In this document: piece after piece, positions 1 through 5,154 of the stretch
Position numbering within the stretch: position 1 is the stretch's first letter
Layout of the letters: every line of letters starts with the position of its first letter
DNA from: Hadesarchaea archaeon
Lineage (GTDB): Archaea; Hadarchaeota; Hadarchaeia; Hadarchaeales; Hadarchaeaceae
DNA: 5,376 nucleotides
Direction: 5' to 3'
Assembly (NCBI GenBank): GCA_014361095.1
Contig: JACIWF010000074.1
Location: 1-5,376, forward strand
Notes under the pieces: generated by a model
Databases searched by the model: none
The model's input: only the letters and a program-made list of their open reading frames with translations
Told to the model about the DNA's origin: nothing
Program-made: the position numbers and the translations under genes

Positions 1-4
1 TCTT

Positions 5-12
5 GGTGGTGA
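5..12 (+). promoter_or_regulatory. Ribosome binding site of the beta-subunit gene
   Basis: GGTGGTGA lies four bases upstream of the TTG at 17. The GGTGA core matches the anti-Shine-Dalgarno end of archaeal and bacterial 16S rRNA. It favours the TTG at 17 over the in-frame TTG at 29 and GTG at 32, which would be too far away. Confidence 0.6.
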
Positions 13-16
13 AAGG

Positions 17-1063
17 TTGGAAAAATACTTGGTGGCAAAGACGAGCTTCCTCAAAAGAATAGACAAAGAGATCAAAGAGGGCAAGGAAGTTGTGGCACCG
101 GTGAAGCAGGAGAACCAAGCCAATTTCAGGAGGTTAAAGTCCACCGGGGAAGTTCTTTGGGGTGGCCCGCAGACGGTCATTTCAGCAAAGTCCTTTGTCT
201 TTCCTCAGAAGGAGGAGCTGCTCAGGTATGAGATGAACGATGAGATTAAGGTTCAGCCTACTGTTGAGGCGAGACCGATGATCCTGCTGGGTGTTCACCC
301 ATGCGACATCAACGGGATCTCGCTTTTGGATAAGGTTTTCAGTGAGAAGAATTTGGACGAGAACTATCTCAGGAAGCGGGAGAATCTGACCATCATCGGA
401 GTCGAATGCTTGGAGCCCTGCTCTCCGGAGTCATTCTGCTACCGCAAGGACTCCATAGTTCCTTGGGATGGGTTTGATTTATTTCTGACGGACATGGGTA
501 GGAACTTTTTCGTTGAAGTAGGCTCAGCAAAGGGCGAATCATTTATTTCTGAAATAGGAAAAAAAGCCACGCAGGCCGATATTGACCGGGTCAAGAAGAT
601 CAGAAGGGAAAGGGACGCGTTGTTTGACCGGGAGCAACGGAAGCTAAAGCCAAAGCTCTCCGATTTGCCCCGACTCCTCAAGGAGAACTATGATTCTCCG
701 GTTTGGGCCGAACGCGGAGCCAGATGTTTTGGCTGCGGCTCTTGCAACATGGTCTGTCCCACCTGCTATTGTTTTGACGTCAGGGACTGTGTCGAACTGG
801 ATCTGAAGCACGGCAGCCGTTTGAGGTGGTGGGACGGGTGTATGCTCACCGACTTCACCCGGGTGGCCACTGGTGAGATCTTCCGGGAGGATCGGGGAGC
901 AAGGCTTCGTCACAGAACCCACCGTAAGGACTGCTATTTGTTTGAAAAATGGGGTCGAAGCTTTTGTACCGGGTGTGGCAGGTGCGGGAAGGCCTGCCTG
1001 ACAAAAATAGTTGACCCCCTGGACATCGCCAACGAGATTTATGAGAGGAGCCGATCGAGATGA
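17..1063 (+). CDS. hydB: NAD(P)-linked [NiFe] hydrogenase, beta subunit (4Fe-4S dicluster electron-transfer protein)
   Basis: This is the electron-transfer subunit of a cytoplasmic group 3b-type hydrogenase, linking the flavin subunit to the hydrogenase module. At 348 aa it is close to the roughly 367-aa P. furiosus beta subunit and shares its landmarks. These are an APVK motif near residue 27, a GVHPCDI motif (residues 92-98), a cysteine group at C131, C135 and C141, a WDGC motif ending at C275, and two C-terminal cluster motifs. The first cluster motif is C237/C240/C243/C247, followed by C250 and C252. The second is C317/C320/C323/C327, where Leu replaces the usual Pro after the last Cys. 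The same fold occurs in the AsrA subunit of anaerobic sulfite reductase, but the neighbours favour hydrogenase. The TTG start at 17 is chosen because GGTGGTGA ends 4 bases upstream and the distance to APVK matches the relative. The frame is open to the window edge, so a longer N-terminus cannot be excluded. The stop overlaps the next start by 4 bases. Confidence 0.93.
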   Translation: MEKYLVAKTSFLKRIDKEIKEGKEVVAPVKQENQANFRRLKSTGEVLWGGPQTVISAKSFVFPQKEELLRYEMNDEIKVQPTVEARPMILLGVHPCDINGISLLDKVFSEKNLDENYLRKRENLTIIGVECLEPCSPESFCYRKDSIVPWDGFDLFLTDMGRNFFVEVGSAKGESFISEIGKKATQADIDRVKKIRRERDALFDREQRKLKPKLSDLPRLLKENYDSPVWAERGARCFGCGSCNMVCPTCYCFDVRDCVELDLKHGSRLRWWDGCMLTDFTRVATGEIFREDRGARLRHRTHRKDCYLFEKWGRSFCTGCGRCGKACLTKIVDPLDIANEIYERSRSR

Positions 1064-1875
1064 CGATATACAGACCCGAAATTGCCGTGATAAAAAAGGT
1101 GGCGACGCTGACCGAGACCGAAAAGCTGTTCGATCTGGAGCTGCTCTCAGGTAAAAGCTTGGGTCACAGACCGGGCCAGTTTGTGGAGCTGTCCATCTTC
1201 GGCGTCGGTGAGGCTCCGATCTCGCTCTCATCTCCACCCTCGGAAAGTCCCACCTTCCAGCTCTGTGTCCGGAAAATTGGGAACGTGACCACGGCCATGC
1301 ATGGGAAGAAGCCCGGCGACAAGGTCGGGATCCGGGGGCCGTTCGGCAATGGCTTCGATCTGGAGGATTTCAAGGGTTGGGACGTGATGTTGATTGGAGC
1401 GGGACTTGGTCTGGCTCCACTGCGATCGCTGATCTGGTCGGTGCTGAACACAAGGCAGGATTTCGGCAAAGTTTACATCATTCACGGCGCCAGGAGCCCA
1501 CAGCTGCTCCTCTTCAAGGATGAGCTGAAGGAGTGGGAGAGGAGAGCCGACGTTGAGTTTTACTCGACGGTTGACGTGGCGGATGAAACCTGGCAGGGCC
1601 ATGTGGGTGTTATCAGTACTATAATACCTCAGGTGAACTTTGACCCCAAAAAGACCCAGGCCGTGATCGTTGGTCCTCCCGTGGTCTACAAGTTCATCAT
1701 CAAGGAACTGAAGAACCGCGGCATGGACGATAAAAATATCTGGGTGGATCTGGAGAGAAAGATGAAATGCGGGGTTGGTAAATGTGGGCACTGCCAGATC
1801 AACAATCTCTATGTTTGCCAAGATGGCCCAGTTTTTCGTTACGATAGAATTAGAAATCTTCCGGAGGCGATATGA
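1060..1875 (+). CDS. hydG: NAD(P)-linked [NiFe] hydrogenase, gamma subunit (FAD/NAD(P)/[2Fe-2S] diaphorase subunit)
   Basis: This 271-aa ferredoxin-NADP reductase-family protein passes electrons between NAD(P)(H) and the iron-sulfur chain of the hydrogenase. Visible motifs, in order, are a flavin-binding stretch (RPGQF at 37-41, APIS at 52-55), a VTTAMH segment (76-81), a GIRGPFGNGF motif (90-99), and a nucleotide-binding glycine loop at 113-122 (GAGLGLAPLR). GPP follows at 205-207. The C-terminal [2Fe-2S] site is C237, C242, C245 and C253 (C-x4-C-x2-C-x7-C), then DGPVF. The last spacing is shorter than in the P. furiosus gamma subunit as I recall it, where about 11 residues separate the last two cysteines. 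The PyrK and SudB families share this layout, but the operon identifies it as the hydrogenase diaphorase. It starts with an ATGA overlap on the beta subunit, preceded by AGAGGAG at 1044-1050. No signal peptide is seen, so it is cytoplasmic. NAD versus NADP preference cannot be read from the sequence. Confidence 0.94.
   Translation: MTIYRPEIAVIKKVATLTETEKLFDLELLSGKSLGHRPGQFVELSIFGVGEAPISLSSPPSESPTFQLCVRKIGNVTTAMHGKKPGDKVGIRGPFGNGFDLEDFKGWDVMLIGAGLGLAPLRSLIWSVLNTRQDFGKVYIIHGARSPQLLLFKDELKEWERRADVEFYSTVDVADETWQGHVGVISTIIPQVNFDPKKTQAVIVGPPVVYKFIIKELKNRGMDDKNIWVDLERKMKCGVGKCGHCQINNLYVCQDGPVFRYDRIRNLPEAI
1863..1867 (+). promoter_or_regulatory. Ribosome binding site of the delta-subunit gene (two candidate starts)
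   Basis: GGAGG sits 4 bases before the ATG at 1872 and 7 bases before the adjacent in-frame ATG at 1875. The second ATG has the more usual spacing, so the mature protein may begin MAKPKV rather than MMAKPKV. With the first ATG the gene overlaps the gamma stop as ATGA; with the second the overlap is one base. Confidence 0.5.
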
Positions 1876-2621
1876 TGGCGAAACCGAAGGTTGCCTTTTT
1901 TGATTTCACCTGCTGCGAGGGCTGTCAGCTGACCGTCCTCTCAATCGGGGAAAAACTGCTGGACCTCTTTGGGGCGGTCGAGGTGGTCAACTTCAGGGAG
2001 GCCTCCAGCTACAAGGGACAGGACTACGACATTGCCTTCGTTGAGGGCTCGATTGCCACCCCCAAGGACATCGAAAGGATCAAGGAGATCAGAAAGAGGG
2101 CCAAGGTGGTGGTGGCCCTCGGTGCCTGCGCCCACATCGCCGGCGTCAACGCGATTAGGAACTTCCACAACCAGCAGGAGATCAAGAAGATGGTCTACGG
2201 TGATAAAGCCTGGGTCTTCGACTCGATATTGGCCCAGCCCATTGACGCCGTGATCAAGGTGGACTACTATATCCCGGAATGCCCGATTGACAAGGAGGAG
2301 TTCCTCCGTTTCGTCACCCAGCTCTTAAACAACATGAAGCCGTTTATCCCGGATTATCCCGTCTGCGTGGAATGCAAGATGAAGGGAAATGTCTGCAATT
2401 ACCACAAGCCAAACCCGATCATCTGCCTGGGTCCGGTGACGAGGGGAGGCTGCGGGGCGATCTGTCCCTCGGCCGGAAATGCCTGCGAGGGATGCCGGGG
2501 ACTGGTCCCTGATGCTAACCTCGAAGCGATGGAGTGGCTGCTGAGTGAGTATGGAGTTTCCGCGGAGGACAAGTTCAGGTTATACAGGATGTATAACGGT
2601 TTGATGGGGATGAAAAAATGA
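1872..2621 (+). CDS. hydD: NAD(P)-linked [NiFe] hydrogenase, delta subunit (small subunit, three [4Fe-4S] clusters)
   Basis: This is the hydrogenase small subunit (NADH-ubiquinone oxidoreductase 20 kDa-like), which carries electrons from the NiFe site towards the beta and gamma subunits. The proximal cluster ligands are C15 and C18 (CEGC), C86 (GAC) and C137 (ECP). A C-terminal block supplies eight more cysteines (C165, C168, C175, C185, C194, C198, C205, C208), enough for two further [4Fe-4S] clusters. It includes the CLGPVTRGGC and CEGCRG stretches that match the P. furiosus delta subunit closely. At 249 aa the length is normal. There is no twin-arginine signal at the N-terminus, unlike periplasmic group 1 uptake hydrogenases, so it acts in the cytoplasm. 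It overlaps the gamma gene upstream and the alpha gene downstream by 4 bases each, which suggests coupled translation in equal amounts. Confidence 0.95.
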   Translation: MMAKPKVAFFDFTCCEGCQLTVLSIGEKLLDLFGAVEVVNFREASSYKGQDYDIAFVEGSIATPKDIERIKEIRKRAKVVVALGACAHIAGVNAIRNFHNQQEIKKMVYGDKAWVFDSILAQPIDAVIKVDYYIPECPIDKEEFLRFVTQLLNNMKPFIPDYPVCVECKMKGNVCNYHKPNPIICLGPVTRGGCGAICPSAGNACEGCRGLVPDANLEAMEWLLSEYGVSAEDKFRLYRMYNGLMGMKK

Positions 2622-3949
2622 GCGGCAAGGATCTAGACATCTATGTCCACCACATCACCAGGGTTGAGGGACACGGGAACATCGTGGTGGACGTGAAGAA
2701 GGGAGAACTGAAGGAGGTTAAACTGGAGATCATAGAGTCGCCCAGGTTCTTTGAGGCGATGCTGGTCGGCCGGCGTTTTCCCGAAGCCGTCCACATCGCT
2801 TGCAGGATCTGCGGAATCTGCTCAATCTCTCACACGGCCGCTTCGATAAAGGCCGTTGAGGACGCGCTGGGGATTAAGCCGACCTGGCAAACGGAGACGC
2901 TGAGAAAGATATTGATGGATGCCGAGATGCTGGACTCACACGCGCTGCACAGCTTCTTCCTTGCCGCCCCAGATTTCTTCGGAGTTCCCTCGGTTATCCC
3001 GATGGTCTCCACCCACTCTGAGGTCATCAAAACCGCGATCAATCTCAAGAAGCTGGCCCACGATATCTGCGATGTGATGGTGGGCAGACACACCCATCCG
3101 ATCTCGATGGTGGTGGACGGCTTCACCAATCTGGTGACCGAGGAACAGATGGAGGAGTTGCTGGGGAAGATAAAGCAGGCGCAGAAGGAAGATGTCCCCA
3201 GAATGTTGGATTTCTTCTCCAAGTTAAAGTTCCCCCAGTTTGAGCGAAGGACCAACTATAACTGCCTGGTCAACCCTGAGGAATATCCCTTTTACGATGG
3301 GATGATAAAATCCTCCGAGGCCGGCGTCTACAAGCCCCGGGATTACAAGCAAAAAATTGCCGAGCGCGTCGTGGATCATTCCACAGCCAAGCATGCCTTT
3401 GGCCCGGTAAAGCCCTACATGGTCGGGGCGCTGGCTAGGTTCAACACCAACTACAAACAACTCTTGCCGGAGGCCCAAAAGGCTGCCAAGCTCTTGAAAC
3501 TGGAAGCTCCGAGCTATAATCCCTATCACATCACCCTGGCCCAGGTGGTTGAGATTGTTCACTGTCTGGAGTCCATGTCTCGTCACATCGAGCAGCTGTT
3601 GTCACGGGGCATCAAGGATGAGAGGGCTGAGAGGCCGCCGCTCGCGGGATGGTCGGCCAAACTCCCACCGGTCAAGAAGAGCTGGGGCGTGGGAGTGGTC
3701 GAGGCGCCAAGGGGTTTATTGATTCATGAGTACCGGATCAACGGCAACGGCGCGATAGACGCAGCCAACTGCATCATCCCGACGGCCCAGAATCTGGCCA
3801 ACATCGAGGCCGACATGAGGGAACTGGTGCCCCAAATCTTGGATCGGCCGAAGGAGGAGATCGTCCAGCTCCTGGAGATGTTAGTCAGGTCATACGATCC
3901 CTGCATTTCCTGTTCCTGCCATCTGCTGAAGGTAGATTTTGTTGGGTGA
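2618..3949 (+). CDS. hydA: NAD(P)-linked [NiFe] hydrogenase, alpha subunit (catalytic large subunit)
   Basis: This subunit holds the NiFe(CN)2CO active site that splits or forms H2. The N-terminal RVEGHG motif (15-20) is present. The L1 nickel motif RICGICSISH (63-72) supplies C65 and C68, and the C-terminal L2 motif DPCISCSCH (427-435) supplies C429 and C432. All four nickel ligands are intact, so the enzyme should be active. The 443-aa length fits group 3 large subunits. An extra cysteine, C434, lies between the last ligand and H435, where the P. furiosus enzyme has Val as I recall. Eight residues (LLKVDFVG) follow H435 and would be the peptide removed during maturation; P. furiosus has four. 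It starts in an ATGA overlap with the delta gene, with a GGGGATGA stretch at 2606-2613. The stop lies inside the start of the maturation protease gene. Confidence 0.96.
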   Translation: MSGKDLDIYVHHITRVEGHGNIVVDVKKGELKEVKLEIIESPRFFEAMLVGRRFPEAVHIACRICGICSISHTAASIKAVEDALGIKPTWQTETLRKILMDAEMLDSHALHSFFLAAPDFFGVPSVIPMVSTHSEVIKTAINLKKLAHDICDVMVGRHTHPISMVVDGFTNLVTEEQMEELLGKIKQAQKEDVPRMLDFFSKLKFPQFERRTNYNCLVNPEEYPFYDGMIKSSEAGVYKPRDYKQKIAERVVDHSTAKHAFGPVKPYMVGALARFNTNYKQLLPEAQKAAKLLKLEAPSYNPYHITLAQVVEIVHCLESMSRHIEQLLSRGIKDERAERPPLAGWSAKLPPVKKSWGVGVVEAPRGLLIHEYRINGNGAIDAANCIIPTAQNLANIEADMRELVPQILDRPKEEIVQLLEMLVRSYDPCISCSCHLLKVDFVG

Positions 3950-4400
3950 GAGGAAGCTCGTCGTCGGTCTGGGGAACATCCTTCTTAAGGACGAGGGCGT
4001 TGGGGTGAGGTGCGTCGAGTTTCTGAGGGAGAGAGATCTGGGCAGCGATGTTAAGATTGTTGACGGGGCGACGCTGGGATTTGATCTTCTAGAGGAAATG
4101 AAAGGCTTTGACCGGGTAGTTTTAGTAGACGCCGTTGACATGGGCAAGGAGCCCGGTTATATCGCCAGTTTCGGGGCCGAGGAGCTGCTGAAAATAGCCG
4201 GTGGAAAAAAATTTTCTCTGCACGAGTTCAACTTGGTCGATGTTATCCAGCTGGGCAAACAGCTGGGCTATGGCTTGGACAAGGTGAGGATCGTCGGCAT
4301 CCAGCCCAAGGAGGTGAGCTGGGGGGACCGGTTGAGCGAGACCATCGAGAAAAAATTACCTGAGCTGGCAGGTAGGGTTTTAAGCGAGCTGAAAGATTAA
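3939..4400 (+). CDS. Hydrogenase maturation endopeptidase (HyaD/HybD/HycI family)
   Basis: This nickel-dependent checkpoint protease removes the C-terminal tail of the large subunit after nickel insertion. It is placed directly behind its likely substrate. The family signature GLGNILLKDEGVGVR spans residues 10-24. The three nickel-probing residues known from E. coli HybD (E16, D62, H93) have clear counterparts in E19, D64 (VDAVDM) and H95 (SLHEF), so it looks functional. At 153 aa it has the family's usual length. The start is a TTG at 3939 or the neighbouring in-frame TTG at 3942, both inside the last codons of the alpha gene, with a GAAGGTAG stretch upstream (3928-3935) as a weak ribosome site. 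No better in-frame start lies before the conserved glycine motif. Which processed subunit it serves is inferred from position alone. P. furiosus calls the comparable protease FrxA; I give no symbol here. Confidence 0.93.
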   Translation: MLGERKLVVGLGNILLKDEGVGVRCVEFLRERDLGSDVKIVDGATLGFDLLEEMKGFDRVVLVDAVDMGKEPGYIASFGAEELLKIAGGKKFSLHEFNLVDVIQLGKQLGYGLDKVRIVGIQPKEVSWGDRLSETIEKKLPELAGRVLSELKD

Positions 4401-4405
4401 AATTT

Positions 4406-4410
4406 GGTGG
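4406..4410 (+). promoter_or_regulatory. Ribosome binding site for the displaced start of the cyclic-nucleotide-domain gene
   Basis: GGTGG lies 4 bases before the ATG at 4415 and 6 bases after the protease stop. It supports translation beginning at 4415, not at the ATG at 4473, which has no comparable site. This matters for reading the gene as frameshifted. Confidence 0.5.
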
Positions 4411-4414
4411 CTAA

Positions 4415-4516
4415 ATGGCGGTAAAGCCGGAAGTTCTGAAGGGGATGGATATCTTTGAATTTTTGAAGCGGGATGCTGAAGGACATCGCCGAGATGACGG
4501 AAGTGGAAGAGTATGA
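4415..4516 (+). pseudogene. Displaced N-terminal end of the cyclic-nucleotide-domain protein (frame broken near 4466-4478)
   Basis: A short reading frame starts at the ATG at 4415, behind a good ribosome site and 14 bases after the protease gene. It begins MAVKPEVLKGMDIFEFL and then degenerates, stopping at TGA 4514-4516. Its first 20 residues look like the helix that opens Crp/Fnr-type sensor domains, where an 'L-x-x-x-x-IF-x-x-L' stretch is followed by 'LK-x-IA'. That continuation (LKDIAEM) is found in a different frame from 4476. The two halves join if one base is skipped, or two are added, between about 4466 and 4476. For example, one G fewer in the run at 4470-4472 would restore the frame. 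The cause could be a sequencing or assembly error, a real mutation, or much less likely a programmed shift. Confidence 0.6.
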
Positions 4517-5045
4517 GCAGGGCGACCTGATTTTTAAGGAGGGAGATCAGGCTGAGAAGATCTACATGGTTTTGGAGGGAAGGGTTTCGATTGAGCTGGA
4601 GGCCGGGGCCGGTAAGAGGATTTCAGTCTACACGCTGACCAAGGGCAGATTTTTCGGCTACCCGGCGCTGCTCCGCACCAAGAGATACACCACCTACGCC
4701 CGTTGTCTGGACAAGGTCAAGGTCGCCACCATCGTCGCCGATGAGCTGGTCAACAAGGTCTTTAAAAAGGACTGCAGGCGAGGATATCTCGTCATCAAGA
4801 AAGTGGCGGAGATCATCGCCAACGAGTTGTCCGACACCCGCGTGCAGCTCATTCCTCGCTCAGCTTTAACGGTCATGAAGACAGGTCGAGGCGGTGAGGG
4901 CGAGTCATGGCAAAAGATCCTGTCTGCGGGATGTTTGTTGATGAGAAAAAGGCGAAATTTAAGTCTGAATTTGGGGGCAAAGTTTACTTTTTCTGTTCTG
5001 CCAGGTGTAAGGACAACTTCGATAGAGAACCGGAGAGGTACATAA
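4473..5045 (+). CDS. Cyclic nucleotide-binding (Crp-like sensor) domain protein, apparently frameshifted at both ends
   Basis: Residues 1-125 of this frame form a cyclic-nucleotide-binding-type beta-barrel. The landmarks are YEQGDLIFKEGD (14-25), IYMVLEGRVSI (30-40), a cassette FFGYPALLRTKRYTTYA (60-76), and a final helix rich in IANELSDTRVQL. No helix-turn-helix follows, so it resembles a stand-alone ligand sensor, not a DNA-binding regulator. In the cassette the glutamate that contacts the ribose in E. coli CRP is Tyr63, while an arginine (R71) remains. cAMP binding is therefore doubtful. The true N-terminus probably lies at 4415 in another frame. From about residue 128 onward the sequence is unconvincing, and after 4907 it is only the out-of-frame reading of the YHS gene. 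The natural end is probably near 4869, where a TAA (4867-4869) is reached by skipping one base after DTRVQLI. The domain call is firm; the gene ends are not. Confidence 0.6.
   Translation: MLKDIAEMTEVEEYEQGDLIFKEGDQAEKIYMVLEGRVSIELEAGAGKRISVYTLTKGRFFGYPALLRTKRYTTYARCLDKVKVATIVADELVNKVFKKDCRRGYLVIKKVAEIIANELSDTRVQLIPRSALTVMKTGRGGEGESWQKILSAGCLLMRKRRNLSLNLGAKFTFSVLPGVRTTSIENRRGT
4887..4900 (+). promoter_or_regulatory. Ribosome binding site of the YHS gene
   Basis: The purine-rich stretch here contains GGTGA at 4893-4897, 9 bases before the ATG at 4907. An in-frame TGA at 4895-4897 and no start codon between it and 4907 fix the start of the YHS protein at this ATG. The site lies inside the long overrunning frame of the upstream gene, which argues that the upstream gene really ends before this point. 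Confidence 0.55.
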
Positions 5046-5077
5046 AGGACACTTCTGGCTGCTGTTGTCGTGGTTAA
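4907..5077 (+). CDS. Small YHS-domain metal-binding protein with Cys-Cys-Cys tail
   Basis: This is a 56-residue protein. It opens MAKDPVCGM, the classic YHS-domain start with C7, has a GKVYFFCSARC segment with C30 and C34 (C-x3-C), and then an F-x-x-x-PERYIKD end. YHS and related TRASH domains are known or predicted to bind transition metals, often in copper, zinc or mercury handling, or as fusions to metal ATPases. Here the domain stands alone and is followed by a short tail, GCCCRG, giving six cysteines in 56 residues. A good ribosome site precedes it and an upstream in-frame stop fixes the start. It sits behind the hydrogenase genes on the same strand, so a link to metal supply or redox sensing for the hydrogenase is possible but only positional. 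It overlaps the overrun of the previous reading frame, and this gene is the credible one of the two. Confidence 0.87.
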   Translation: MAKDPVCGMFVDEKKAKFKSEFGGKVYFFCSARCKDNFDREPERYIKDTSGCCCRG

Positions 5078-5154
5078 GTCTCCGGTCGCTTTCAAAAGCT
5101 CAGCAGTAAGCGTAAAATAGCAGTTGAGCTGATTCATCAAAATATGGTGTAATT
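5078..5154 (+). promoter_or_regulatory. Intergenic region with possible archaeal promoter for pdxT
   Basis: This 77-base gap is the only clear non-coding stretch between genes in the window. A TATA-like GTAAAATAG at 5112-5120 would place transcription initiation near 5140-5145, just before a GGTG (5146-5149) that lies 5 bases upstream of the pdxT ATG. The inverted 6-mers AGCTCA (5097-5102) and TGAGCT (5125-5130) flank the TATA-like element, which could be an operator or chance. No convincing hairpin plus T-run terminator for the upstream operon is visible. The promoter call rests on a weak match. Confidence 0.3.

Noticed and set aside
2..35. Repeated CTTGGTGG at 2-9 and 28-35
   Set aside because: Short match explained by a ribosome site and by Leu-Val codons of the beta subunit; no sign of a mobile or regulatory repeat.
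644..1237. 197-aa minus-strand open frame opposite the beta and gamma genes
   Set aside because: No recognisable family, Arg/Ser/Pro-rich composition typical of antisense reading, and it spans two well-supported plus-strand genes.
1228..1821. 197-aa minus-strand open frame opposite the gamma gene
   Set aside because: Lies fully antisense to a gene with clear FAD, NAD(P) and [2Fe-2S] motifs; no motif or ribosome site of its own.
1969..2253. 94-aa plus-strand open frame inside the delta gene
   Set aside because: Low-complexity Arg/Ser/Thr/Pro composition from a shifted reading of a strongly supported gene.
3224..3586. 120-aa minus-strand open frame opposite the alpha gene
   Set aside because: Antisense shadow of the catalytic subunit; no independent signals.
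4466..4480. Programmed +1 frameshift in the sensor gene
   Set aside because: No slippery codon with a nearby stop, and no visible stimulatory structure; an indel or sequencing error is simpler, especially given a second apparent shift downstream.
5088..5099. GCTTT-CA-AAAGC palindrome as a possible terminator hairpin
   Set aside because: The loop of two bases is too small for a stable hairpin and no T-run follows; at most a small dyad.
4694..5140. 148-aa minus-strand open frame covering the end of the sensor gene and the YHS gene
   Set aside because: Antisense to the YHS gene, whose motifs, start and ribosome site are clear; translated sequence has no recognisable domain.
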